DNA from: Dactylellina haptotyla
Lineage: Eukaryota > Ascomycota > Orbiliomycetes > Orbiliales > Orbiliaceae
Assembly (NCBI GenBank): GCA_031310005.1
Contig: CM062381.1
Coordinates: forward strand, 2,294,001-2,358,000
Length of the DNA: 64,000 nucleotides
Direction: 5' to 3'
Part shown: piece by piece, positions 13,851 to 27,629 of the stretch
How positions within the stretch are numbered: position 1 is the stretch's first letter
Layout of the letters: each line of letters opens with the position of its first letter
Position numbers and translations under genes: made by a program
Notes under the pieces: model-generated
Told to the model about the DNA's origin: nothing
Databases searched by the model: none
Seen by the model: only the letters and a program-made list of their open reading frames with translations

Positions 13851-16800
13851 AATACAAATTTTTTAAAACTATTATTATAATTAAAAAATTAAAATAATTT
13901 TTAAAAATCAATATTATTTAAAAATAATTTTAATTTTAAAATATTAAAAATATTTAAATTTTTTAAAACTTTATAATTATTATTAACAATTTATTAAATA
14001 ATTAAAATTAACAAAAATTAAAATACATTTTAAAATAATTTTTAATTAAATATATATTTTTAATATATTTAAAAATTATTCCTCTTAATTTTATCCTTAA
14101 ATTATATAATTTAAATTTATTTATTAAAATTAAAATAAATATTTCTAATATTATATTAAAACCTACCTATATTAATTATAATTTAATTAAAAATAATATT
14201 CTATTACCTATTTTTTATAAATTTAATATTATTAAATTATGATATTTTATTTATAATAAAAATTAATAATTATTATTTAAGTTTGTAAGATATGGAGAGT
14301 ATATTTTAAATAAAGAATTTTTTATAATATATTTAAATTATAAAATTTTATTATATTTTTTATTATTTAAAACCTTAATAAATGATAAGTTTGTTAATAA
14401 AATTTATTAATTAATATAATATAAAAATTATATATTATAAAAGAGAATTTTAAAGTTAATGTTATTAGTTGATGATTTGATTTAATAATTAAAATTTAAT
14501 TGATAAAGAAGTTATTTTTAAAAAAATAATATATAATTATTATAATTAATAAAATTTTTAATTTTATTTTTATATTTTAAAAATTAGTTTATAAAAATTT
14601 TAAATAAAGTTATAATAAATATTTTATTGTAGAAAAATATTATTAAAAGATTTTAATATTTTAAATTATTTTATAATAAAAAATTTATTTTTTTAAAATT
14701 TTTATATTTTTATTAAAAATTTTAATAATAATTTATTAAATAATATTATAATATATTAATTTATAAATATTTAAAAATTAAATATATTTAAAAATTTTTA
14801 ATTAAATTTTACTTTTAACCCTATAAATATAATATATTAAATAATATATTAAAATTTATAATATATATTATTAAAACAAATTTAATTAATATTTATTTTA
14901 TAAAAATTATAATTTTATAATATATTTTTAAGATTATTTTAAATAATCTTATATAATTTTATATAAGGAATGTTTTTTTAAGAAACTTTTTCATATAACA
15001 CCATTTATAATAAAATTTTAATTATTATTTATAAATTTAATAAAATAATAATTTTAAAACCATAAAATTTTAAATAATTTATAATAAAATTAGAATAAGT
15101 TTATAATAAACAAATTTTTAATTAATATAAATTATAATTTAAATATATTTATAATAAAAATATGTTATTTGCTAACAAATTTTAAAATTTAATTAAAACC
15201 AAACTAATATTAAAATTATTAACAAAAACACACCCAAACAAATAGAATTATAAAATAAATTATTTAAATTATTAAAATATAATTAAAAAGTTTTTAATAT
15301 AACACAAAATAATTAAATTAAATTATTATTATATTTTAAATTTATTTATAATATATTAAAATATTTATTTATTAAATATATATTTTATAAAGTACTTAAA
15401 AAATAAAATCCTATTATAATTTTATTTTTATAATATTTAAAAAAATAATTTTAAAAATAAAGAAATATATTAATAATATAAAATTTTTATAATAATTTAT
15501 AAAAGATTTTTAGTTTATAATAAAATATATATTATATTATTATAATTAATATATAAAAGTATTTTTTAAAAAAATAAATATATTTATTTATTAAATATAT
15601 TAAATAGAAAACAATAAAATAAAAAATTAAATTACCAAAATATAGATTTTATTATTATTAAAAATTTAATAATAATATTTTTAAATTTAAAATTTAGAAT
15701 TTATTTAAATTTATTAATTTTTTTATATTTTTATTTAAAATTAATTTTTAAGCCTACAAAAGACTTAAAATAAAAATTGGAATATAAGGATTATATAAAA
15801 TATAAATTTAAAAAGATTTTTAATAAATTTAATAAAAATAATAAATATTTAATTAAATAGTTATTATTATATGGATTATAAAATAATAAATAAATCCTTA
15901 AATATAATTTATCTTCTATTATTATTTAAATTTATTTTTAATAAAAAAATATAATATAATTTATAAAAAAAAAATAAGAATGATTAAAAAAAATTTAATT
16001 TTAAAATTAAAAATTAATAAAGTTACTTATAGTTTTTGAATAAATTTGTACCATCTTTTTTTTAATAAAAATCATGTTTGTGTTTTTATGAGATTTAATT
16101 TTTACTTATTTAATTATTTTTTTTTGTTTGGTTAGTTGTTTTAATAAATTATTTTTATAAATAATTATTTTTATATATTTTGTTTTTAATAATCTTAGCT
16201 TTTTATATTTTTTTATAATTTTTGTTTAAATTTTAAATGTTTTTTGTTATATTAAAACTTATTTCTTTTTTAATTATTTTAATTTTTTTTTCTTATTTTT
16301 TATTTAATAATCTAGTTAATTTATTGTAAAATAATTAATATGGAAATTGGATATAAAAATTTAAGAAATATTTATGTGAGTTTATCAAATAACTATGTTA
16401 TTTATTTTAAATATAAATAAAATAGTTTATATTTTTAAATATAATAAAGTAAAATAATTGTAAAATAATTATTTTAAATATAAAATTTATAAAAAAATAA
16501 AATATTAAAATTTTAATTTAATTAGTTTAAATGTTGTAATATTAATAAAAAATTTATTTTAATTTTTTTAACACCTGTTTGTTGGTATTATTATTTTTAA
16601 AAATATATTAATTATTTATATTTATAAAAATATTTTATAATTTAAATTTATTTTATTATTATAATTTAATTATTATATTTTTATATATGTATAATTATAT
16701 AAGTATTTATTTAGAAATGAATTTATACTGTAATATAGATTATTATTTTATATAAATTTAATTTTAATATAAAATTAATAATATATAAAATCAAATTTTT

Positions 16801-16906
16801 ATATAAAAATAATAATAATATTATTATCTTATACTTAATTATTATTATTTATATAAAATTTTATTTTATAAAAATTATATATAAAAATTTATTTAAAAAA
16901 AAATAA

Positions 16907-17448
16907 TATTATAAATTATAAATTTTAATATAAATATTTATATTTTATTTTATATTATATTATTTTAATTTTTATTATTATATTTTATATTTATAAATAT
17001 ATATTATTTTAATATATTTATTTATAAAATTTATATTTATTTAATATATTATATTATAATATAATATAAATGTTTGTTTATTTATTTTTTAATTTAAATA
17101 AATAATATGAGAATTTTTAAAAATTTATTTGTTTATATATTTTATTTATATAAATATATAAGAAAAATAAATTTTTAAAAATGTTTTATAATGTTTATAT
17201 ATATAAAATTATCATTAAAATTAATAAAATATTTCTATTTTTATTAATTAATTTAAATATAATTTAATATATCTAATTATTTTTATTTTATTGTTATTAT
17301 ATATTTTAAGTAAATTATTTTTAATATTTTGTAATTCTATATATACTTTTTACTAAGAAACCCAGATATCTTAAATAAAAAAAGAGTTTTATATATTTTA
17401 GTATTGCATATTCATACCATTACATTGGGTAACGTACGAAGTGTAACA
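16907..17448 (+). repeat. 3' LTR of the degraded Gypsy element
   Basis: A direct repeat of 8923-9464, same length, ending ...GTGTAACA at 17448. The final segment (about 17360-17448) has escaped much of the base decay and shows the original sequence. Confidence 0.75.
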
Positions 17449-20400
17449 ATTTACTAATATATTTTTCGATTAATTATTCAAATTTAATTAAATAAAATTG
17501 AGTGCCCCAATTATCTACGATTTAATATATAATAATAATAAAAAATAAATATTTATTAAGTAAAGTTTAAATATTTAGTGTTAATAAAATTTTTTGATAT
17601 AAGAGGATGGATTTTTTAATATCTTTTTTAATTTATTTAGTGAAAAACAACACTACATTAAAGTTTAATATTTAAAATAAATTATAAATTTTAAAATTTT
17701 TAAAAATATATTACAATTCTTTATTTTACAAAATATTAATTTTATTATATAATATTAATAAATATATTAAATAATATATATATTAAATTATTAAATAATT
17801 TTTTAAAATATTCTAAATTTTATTATCTTTTTTCAATTATTTTTCAACATCTAATTAATTTTAAATATTATTTAAAAATTATCTAAAAATTAAAATTTTA
17901 TAATTATTTATAAAATACTATAAATATAAAAATAAATTTAATATTAAATAAATAGTTTTTTATTTTAATTTTATAATTTTTATAAAGTTTAATTATTTAT
18001 TAGATTTTTTATAAAACCCCAATTTAATCATAATATTAGTTTTAAATTTTCTTAATATCTAAAATATTATAAAATTATTTTCTATTATTATAAAATTTAG
18101 CCTTTTTAAAATTTTAAATACTTTAAAGTTTTTATTATTATTAGTAAGAAAATTATTATTAGTTTTAAAATTTTTAAATAATATAATTAAATTTTAAAAG
18201 GTTTATTTTAATAAAATAATAAAATTTATAAGTAAAATAAATATATATATTAGATTTATAAATAAATATTTTTATATAAATATAATTAATATATATATAT
18301 AGATTTAAAACTATTTATATATTATTAAATTATAATTTAGGTACTCCTTTTTATTAAATTATATATTAAATAATAATTCAAATATAATAATTAATATATA
18401 ATAAATTCTAAAAATTTATTTAATAATATGGAGTTTTAAATTAAAGACCATATATTTAAAAATGAAAGATTATTAATACTTACAATATTTATCAAAATAC
18501 ACTAATATATATATAATATTATTTTACTATATACCACCAATTTTCTTCCTATATATATAAATATATATATATATATAATTAATTATTTAATTTTTAATTA
18601 ACACATCTTAAATTTAACTATAATAAAAATAAATATATTTTAGTAATTGACCAGATCATCCACATCCAACATCTTATATTAAAAATATTAATAAATGGAA
18701 AAAATTTTAATGGTAAATTAAAATATTAATAAATAATATATTTTTCTAATTTTTAATCTAAAATTATTAAATATTATAATATCTTTAATACCACAGTATA
18801 AAATTTAATTAATAAAAATATTATTATAATTGGAAAAATCTAATAATTAATTAAAAAAATGGATAAATTTATAATTAAAAAATTCATAATTTTAATATTT
18901 AATAATTAATTACTAATATTAAAAATTTTACAAAATTATATTATTAATTATATATAAAAATATAAATTCTAATATTAATCTTATTAATTATAACAAAAAA
19001 ATCCTACTAACTTAGTTTAGTTAAGTTTCTCTTATTAATTATAAATAAAAATAATAAAATTATTATATTAAATTTAATACTTATTTATTTAATATAAATA
19101 AAAATATAAATAATTTAAATATTTTACTAATATTAAAAGATTTAAAGAAATAGTAGTTTTTTAATCATATCACTCTTTATTAAATATTTTATATAATTTA
19201 AAAATTTTAATATAATTATTTTAAAAAACTTTTAAATATATTAAAATGTAATTAATTAAAACTCTATTATTAAATATATAAAATAATATATAAATAATAC
19301 TTAAAATATACAAATAATTTAAAATTAAAAAATTAAATATTTAATTTTTAAACAAATTAAAAATATTTTATATTTTTAATTTTATTTTATTCCTTTTAAT
19401 CTCTTTAATTTAATATTTTTATTTAGTAAAATATTATTATCTTCTTTATTTTTATAATATTCTCTTCATCATTATATTTATTATTTTTAAATATAAGTTT
19501 ATTTTCTTTATTTAAATTTTTAAATTTATTAATATTAATAATATTAAAATAGTTTTTAAAATTCTTTATCTTCCTCTATATAATATTATTAAGTAAATTT
19601 TTAATTAATTTTTATTATTTTATAATTTTATTATTATATAGTTTTTAATTTATATTTTATAAATTTAATTTATTAGTATATTTTTTTAATAATAAATTTT
19701 TTTAATCTTTTAAGTCCTTTTTTAATTTAATTTATTTTTATAATTTTTATAAATATATTATTTAATTTATTTAAATTAATAATATTATTTAAATTCTTTT
19801 TATGGGTGTTAAAATTTATAAAATAATAGATTTTAAAATTATTTTATTAATAAAGTTTCTTTACCTTAATTTTTATTAATTTTTTTTAGAATTTTTTTAA
19901 TTAATAGTATCAATTATAGATTTATTAATATTTAATTAATATATATTTATAAAAAAAAAACTTAATCTTTTCATTACTTTTTTTAAATTAAATTTTTTGT
20001 TTTTCTTTTTTTTTAAATTTAATTATTTAATTATATTAAATAGTACTAGCCTATTTTTTTTCTCCCACTTTACCTTAGTTATATCTATTTTATTTATAAA
20101 AATATTATTAAAATATTTTCTCTTCCAACTATCTATTATTCTTTATTTTTTTATATTATTAACCTTTGTTTAAATAACCCCTATTTCTATTTTATTTTTA
20201 ACAATTAATTTTTTATTTTAAAATTATTATTTAACATCAGCAAAAAATTGTGTTATCGTTCCGGTCATTTAATAACAAAATACTTGGGACGACAACTGGC
20301 CGTCCCCCAATATCTAAATAATGTATTATATTTAATTATCTTAGATAATATTTAATATTTAATTATCCTTAATAATATATAATATTTAATTATCTTAGAT

Positions 20401-23400
20401 AATATTATATTTTAAATTATTTAAAAGAGGACTTCTTACATCCATATTTTAAATATTATACAACTAATATCTATCCTAGATAGCTATATAATAAATATTA
20501 TCCTAAACCATAAAATACTATTTATTATTTTAAATAATAATATTAAATAAAATATTTAGAACATCCAATTTCAAATATAAAATATTTAATTTATAATATA
20601 AAATATATTAATATAATTTAATAAAAAAAAATTATATTTTATTTTATATTATATTCTATTTATATTATAAAAAAAATTTTAAAAAAAAATATATCACATT
20701 TAATTATAAATTTAAAAAAACTTTTAACTTAATTATTTATTTTTTATATTTTAATTTATTAATAAGAAAGTAAAAATAACACACTTTAAAATATTATTTT
20801 AAATTTATTATATATATATTAAAACTATTTTATAATAATAATAATAATTTGTTTGCAAACTTTAAATATTTATTTATCAAATAAATTTTAAAATTATATA
20901 ATTTTTAATAAATTTTATATGCCTTTAAATTAAATATTAATATATAAATATTTATAATTAAAAATATAACTTATAATAAATTTTAAATATTTATATATTA
21001 ATATTTTTATTACATATATTAATTTCCCATTATTTTAATATTATAAAATAATATGTATTAATAAACACTAATATATATTTAATAATATATTATAATAAAT
21101 TTACATTAATAAATCCTAATTAATTATTAAATTATAATATTAATAAATAAGAGTAACTAAAAAATTTTAAATATAAAAATATAATATTAAATTAAAAATA
21201 TTTATAATTAATCTCTATATATTTATTAAAACTAAATATTAATTTATATTATTATATTATTTTTTAAAAATTAAAAATCTATTATTTTTAAAAAAATATA
21301 TTATTTTTTTTTAATTATTATTATATCCCCTTACAAACTATAAATATTTAATATTATTTACCAAACAACTACTACTAAATAAAATCAATTTAATATATAT
21401 TTTTATTTAATCTATATAATATTAATTTTATATTAATTATTAAAATTAGAATTTATCTTACACATTTAAAAATTAATAATAAAATATTAAAATATTTTTA
21501 ATACAAAAGTAAACATTAAACATTCATTTAAATATTAAATAATTTTATAATTATATTTTGTAAAAAATATTTAATTTTTATTAAACAAAGTCCCCAACTT
21601 TTAAACAAAAACGTTTTTTTTTATTTATAATAAATATAGAAAATCCTTTAAAAACTATACTAAAATTTTTATCTATTTTATTTATTAAATTAAATAAAAG
21701 AATAAAATTATTACTTCATAATATTAAAAATTTTTAAAATAAAAAAAAGATATAATAAAAGATTTTTATATATTATTAATAAATAATTAATATTTATTAA
21801 AAAATTTAAAAAAAAATTTTTAATTAAATTAAATATAAGAGGTAGATTAGCTTCATTTTTTTTTTTATAATATATTTTAATTAAAAAATTATATAAATAC
21901 TTTTTAAAATTTTTAATAGATATTTGAAAATTAATATTATTATTAACTAAAATATTTATAATTTTAATAATTTTTATATTTTTAAAAATAATAATAATTA
22001 TTTAGAATTTATTAAAAATAAGAAAAACAAACTCAAATATTTTAATTTTTTAAAATTAGATTGATATTTAAATTATTAATATTATTAATATCATCATTAT
22101 TATTAATATTTTTATATTTGTTATTATTTATTTTTGAAATTAATAATATTTTTTAATAAAATTTTAACTAACTATAGAAAATTTATTTAAAACTTTTAAA
22201 TATTTGTTTATTATATTAATTTATTAGGTTTAGTAAGTATTTTGATTATTTAAATAGGTGTTAATATATTATATTTTAATATATATTTTAAAAGATTTTT
22301 ATTATTTTTAAAATTTCTAAGATTTCTAATTAAAAGCAAATTTTCTATATTTATTTATAATTACATTTTAATTTTTTTACTATTTTTTAAGTATTATAAG
22401 AATTTTTAGATTATAAAGAAAAATTATAATTTTATTAATAATAATAATAAAAAGTAAATATATAATGAAAAATAAATTTAATTTAAAAAATAAATAAATA
22501 TTTTAATATTAAACATATTACATCCAACTTTAAATATTTTAAAATATAATATAGTTAATAAAATATATTATAATATTTAAAATTAATATAGTTATTAATA
22601 AATTAAAAATTATTGTCTATCTATACTAATTAAATAAATAATAGTATTTTTTAATTAATATAATAAATTAATTTAATTAAATATTTATATTTAAATAATT
22701 TAAATCAAATTTATAATTTATTAAAATTTTTATTAAATTATAAGAATTTTGTAATTATTTATTTTATTTTAATTAAAGTTTAATTATTAAAAGTAAATAA
22801 TATATTTTTTAAAATAAGGGAGGGTTTATAAATAACAAAATATATTTAATATAAAAACAATATATATTTTTAAAATCTATAATTTATAATTATTTTAATT
22901 GATTAAAAATAAAATCCTAATAAAATTATCCTTTTACTATTTAAATGGATTAGTGTATTAAATTAAATATAAAATATTTTTTTTAAAATTTATAAAATCT
23001 ATTATTAAAATAAATAATTAATTAAAAAATTAATAAAAATTTAATAATTATTTCTTAATTTTTATTTAAAAATAAAATATAGGAAATTTATTATAAAATT
23101 TTATTAAATAATTGTTGTTTAAAAATTTTTATATAATTATATATATATTTTAAAAATTTAATAATAATATTTTTAAAAATAAAATATTATTTATATTTTT
23201 TTGATAATGATTTTTAAATTTTTAAAAAAATATTTATTTAAATTTATTTTAAATTTATAATATTTGGTATTAGATTTTTATTCATTTTAATTAAATTATT
23301 ATTATTAAAATATAAATATTAATATTTTTAAAATTTAATTAAATATTAAAAATTCTTCATTAAATATATAAAATTTAATATTAAATAATTATTTTAATAA

Positions 23401-26089
23401 AAAATTATAAATTTAATTAATATAGATAAAATAAAACAATAATAATAATTTTTAATATATAAAAATTTAATTAAAATTAATTTTATTAAAAATTAATAAT
23501 TATTTTTAAATAATTTATAAAATAATCTCTAATATATCTATTGATTAAATTAAAGTATTTGAAAAATGATTATTATTTTAAAAAAAAGATTAATAGAATT
23601 AAATTATATTAAAATTATTTAAATATTATAAATTAATTTTATATTTTATTTTTAATTTTTATAAAAATATTTATAAATTTTTTTATTTTATATTAATTGA
23701 TAATAAAACTTATTTTTTATTTATTTTTTAATATCTACTTTTATTTATGTATATTGTTTTATAAATTTTCTTTTTAATTTGCATTTTTATATTATATAAA
23801 TATATTTTTAATATTATAAAATAAATATAAATTAATATTAAATAATTTTTATATTAAATAATAAAATAAAACTTAATAAAATAATAAATATATATTAAAA
23901 TTTTATTAAATATTAAATATTTATAATTTTAAAAGAATTTAGTATAATTATAAAATATTTAATAAAATTTAATTAATTATACATAATTCCTTTTTTGTTA
24001 TTATATAATTTATAAAAATTTAAATTTAAATTTATAAAATTAAAAAATGTTTAAAGTTTAATTTAAACCTTATCAAATTTTTAAATATTTATATTATTTA
24101 ATAAATATTATAATTTATGAAAAAATATTTTAAAATTTTAAAATAGAAATTATAAAAAATTTAATTTAAATAAAAGTATAAATTAAATTTTAAAAAGTTG
24201 GTAAAAAATAAAGATTATTTAATTAAAACATTTTTATTTAGAAAAATTTATAATTAAATATATTTTTATTAAAATAATATATTATTTATAATTTTATTTT
24301 TAATTATTTTATATTTATAATAATTATATTAAAATATATTTAAAGAATATTTTTAGATATATAAAATTAATTTTGTAGATGGGATATAATTAAATATTAA
24401 TATTTAAAATTTTATAATATTTTATATAGTTTATTATTTAATTAACAAAACAAAAATAACATTTTTAAATAATATCATTATTATAAATTAAATTTAATTT
24501 AAAATTTTAAATTAAACCATTTTTATTTAATTAAAAACATTATAAGTTTTATAATAATAATAATATTTTTATAAAATTTTTAAAAATTTTTATTATAAAA
24601 TTTTATTTTACCAATATTAAATATATTTTTTAAATAATATTAAAAGGGTAAATAAAATCTAAACATAATTTAAAAATTAATTATAAATATTTAATAATAA
24701 ATTATTAATAATAATATATATTAATTAAATTTTTTATTATTTAAGAAATTTATTAAATATAATATATTTAATGTTAAAATAATTAGAATTATTATGCCAT
24801 TTTGGAGTATTTAATTCTAAATATAGAATATTAAATAAGGAATTATTTAATTTATAATTTTTCTTATTTACTATTCCTATTATTAATTTATAATATAAAA
24901 TTTAAAATATATATATTTATTTTATTTATTTATTTTTTATTAAAATATATATCAGACTCTCAATATACATAAATTAATAAAGTAAATATATAATATAGTT
25001 TATTATATTTTTATATAAATATTTTATAAAAATTGGTTAAATATTTGAAAATTATATTTTATAATTTAAAACTTTATATTTATTTCTTTTTTATAAAATT
25101 AATTTATTTTTAAAATTTATAAATAGATATAAAGAATCTATTTACAAACCTTTAAGATTTATTAAAATGAAAAATTTATTAATTACATTTTTAAAAATTT
25201 TAATTTAATTATTTATTAAGTAAAAATTATTTTTTAAAAATTAAATAAATAATAAAAATTATTTAAAAATTATTGGCTTTAATAAGCTTGCTATTAAACT
25301 TTTAATATTAAAATAAATTTTTTTATAATTAATTGTGATTGGAAGTATTTTTATTAACTTTTATATTAATTATTTTATTTATAAAAATAGTATTTTTATT
25401 AACTTTCCAATATTTATGTGTAGTTTAATATTGGTTTTATATAAATGTTTATATTTTTTTATTTTATAAATAGTCCTTTGATTAAATATCTTAAATATTA
25501 AAATATAATAATAATATTTATATTTTTATTAATTATTTATAATAGTTTGGCGTAAAATATACTATATTATTAAAATAATTTATAAAAAATATAATTAAAA
25601 ATATATATATTTAGAAATTTTAAAAACAAAAAATTTAAAACAATTTTTTAAACTTTTAAAATAATATAAAACCCTACTTTTATAAAAATTTATTAATTAT
25701 ATTTTTATATTTAATACTTAATATTAAATATTTATAAAATTTTTTAAATAGAATTAATATAATATAATTTAATATAAAATATATTTTATAAAAAAAAATA
25801 TATTAAACACATTATAATATATTTTATATTAAAAATTTTTTTTTATTAAATTTAATATAATTAATAAAAATTTATTTAATATTATTAAAAAAATTCATTT
25901 TATTAATATATAAAATAATTAATTTTATTTATTATACTTCCTTTTTTTACCATTATTATAAATTTATAATTAATTTTTTATTATAATAAATAAATAAATT
26001 TAATAATATCACAATAGAGGCCTTTTTTAATATATTAATTATTAAAAATCAACATACAAATAAAAAAATAATAAAAATATTACTATAAT
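17449..26089. repeat. RIP-degraded AT-rich repeat DNA
   Basis: Continuation of the AT-rich block, without a readable gene. A less decayed patch at about 20225-20310 keeps near-normal composition. Decayed transposon sequence is likely in between, but I could not assign a family with confidence from either strand. Confidence 0.8.
20225..20310. repeat. Less-decayed repeat patch with hairpin
   Basis: An island of higher GC inside the AT-rich block. It holds CATCAGCAAAAAATTG at 20235, the reverse complement of an edge motif seen again near 43061, 44573 and 45355. It also has an inverted repeat GGGACG (20286) / CGTCCC (20301) with a 9-base loop. No open frame is present. It may be a fragment of a DNA transposon end. 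Confidence 0.35.
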
Positions 26090-26246
26090 TGTAGAAGCTT
26101 CAGCTATAGCAGTATCACTGATCGTATGTAGGTATGAGCCTGTAAGGTTGATGTTCGATGATCTAGAACTACAACACATCGAGTCCGCTCTGTAGATACA
26201 AATACAGGCATGGCGAACCGGCCTGTACGGCCTGACACGTAACACA
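26090..26246 (-). repeat. 3' LTR of the minus Copia copy, damaged
   Basis: Matches the 167-bp LTR but is about 10 bp shorter. One deletion removes part of the arm of the internal CCGCTCTGTA hairpin, and another lies near the TG terminus. The other three LTRs of this family in the window are identical to each other. Confidence 0.85.
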
Positions 26247-26423
26247 CCCAGCTCGTGACAGTGGGCGTGTGCAGTAGTTCTAAACGTACGAAACAGTGGT
26301 TTTACGGCGCCTTCAGAGCGAAGGTAACATCAACAATCGGTTCGCTATAACAGTTGCTTCCTTATTTAGAATAGAGGGTTGAGCTGCAGCTCTCGCCGAG
26401 CTTACCAATTTCTCTAACTGCTT

Positions 26424-26759
26424 TTAGACAGCGAGAAAAGCACTAAATATAGTGTAAAAACTCTGCCGTATTGTGGACCTGTAAACGGTAGTCTCTACCA
26501 ATTGCGCTTCATGCAATTTAAACGGCAGAGAACCGATGTATATATAGCTCAAACAGCCAATATACAACAAAACCAACAACATTTCTGTTGCTTTGGTACG
26601 GTAGACTGTAGCCAGAAATAGCAGTTCGTGCCTCTCAGTTCGAAAGTTGCACAAATCTAAGATTAGTGTAGCGATTTCTAGAATCCTGTGGTGGGGATGA
26701 AACGTATACTTAACGGTCGATTCCTCCTCGAGGCAGGTTTTGAACGCAACCTCTACCAT
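26424..26759 (-). CDS. Sense-strand ORF in the Copia 3' module (111 codons), doubtful
   Basis: An open frame in the element's sense direction between pol and the 3' LTR, with a hydrophobic stretch (LLVLLYIGCLSYIYIG) that could be a membrane segment. The corresponding region of the plus copy (39629-39883) has the same central reading but is cut short by a 7-base difference at the palindrome ACATGT. I recognise no family. It may be a small accessory protein or simply 5' flank of the antisense gene. With only two near-identical copies, coding conservation cannot be judged. Confidence 0.25.
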   Translation of the reverse strand: MVEVAFKTCLEEESTVKYTFHPHHRILEIATLILDLCNFRTERHELLFLATVYRTKATEMLLVLLYIGCLSYIYIGSLPFKLHEAQLVETTVYRSTIRQSFYTIFSAFLAV

Positions 26760-26844
26760 TCACTAATCTTGCTAAACAGCTCGATTTTCCTCACATACAC
26801 CTTTCTGCCTTTTTCAGTTTTTTCGTTTTCATTAGCAGGTTATG

Positions 26845-27537
26845 ATTTGACGATGTAGTCAACGATCCCAACCGGCATTTGTGCCATTAGCTGTCAGTAG
26901 TTGCTACGAGCAGCAACCGCACAGCATAGTGGCGCCCACAACCCGCTCAGGCAAGTGCGCTTTCTGCGCGCTTGGTGCAGGCTGTACCTGGAGTGAGTCA
27001 GCTGTTTAGCGTCTACTGGTCTGTACACTAATATATATTTTGCAAGGTCGTAACGTTGGCCCAGGCAAACCTGTGGTTGTGCCACAGCTCGTTATTGTGC
27101 CTGGGGATCCGCAACACTACCAAACAGTTGCTCCACAGGCGCATGCCCGCAGCGCCAATACCCGGCTGGTACGGTTCACGGCGTTAAACGGACCTCCCCT
27201 CTCAAATGATATTGTTGCCACATAGACCAGACCGGTACGGTACCGCTATTCCCCAGCTTCCCACTTGCCCGCCAACCTTCGTCAGGGCGCACTGGCTGCA
27301 GCGCCAATGGGAGCAGGTGGCGCATCATCCGCGCAGATTATGACTGCGATATCTCGAGGTCAGTGCGCGCGCCTGCCAGTTTGACGGATGTTATGGCGGA
27401 GTTAACCTTGTTGCGTACAAGGGCAGATGCGTAAGTTATACAAATTACTATGCATCTTTTCGTATATACCTGCTAACTAAATGTACGTTATTACTGCAGG
27501 CAGGGCAGGCTGGTGCCGGTGTGCTTCGCCACCGTAA
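26845..27537 (+). pseudogene. Antisense Cys-rich gene of the minus Copia copy, broken
   Basis: Counterpart of the spliced antisense gene at 38740-39540. The first donor (GTGAGT), the intron with CACTAAT and TTGCAAG, the second donor (GTAAGT) and the branch site GCTAAC are all conserved. However, the start codon region is deleted and the cysteine array is frameshifted. The middle exon stays open from about 27040 to 27225. This copy cannot make the full product as it stands. Confidence 0.7.
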
Positions 27538-27629
27538 TTTTGGTTTGTGGTGTTTGCGCTGGCGCGCATTAATATATTTATTTATATATTATTGTATTTA
27601 TTATTATGAATGAAAGATCTTTTGTGCCT

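Larger units (their letters stand above)
8923..17448 (+). mobile_element. RIP-degraded Ty3/Gypsy LTR retrotransposon
   Basis: Two direct repeats of 542 bp, starting TGTCACAG at 8923 and ending at 17448 with TAACA, flank about 7.4 kb of AT-rich interior. Inside, in order, are a gag-like CCHC zinc-knuckle relic (11068-11109) and reverse transcriptase with a decayed YFDD box (13726-13737). Zinc knuckle before RT on the plus strand fits a Gypsy gag-pol order. The 5' LTR and most of the interior are heavily AT-shifted, while the last 120 bp of the 3' LTR retain more G and C. No matching target-site duplication could be recognised. The element is dead. Confidence 0.75.

Noticed and set aside
1-26089. 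AT-rich block as mitochondrial DNA or a mis-joined mitochondrial contig
   Set aside because: Decayed Gypsy reverse transcriptase, a zinc knuckle with RIP-type changes and paired LTRs show nuclear retrotransposon origin.
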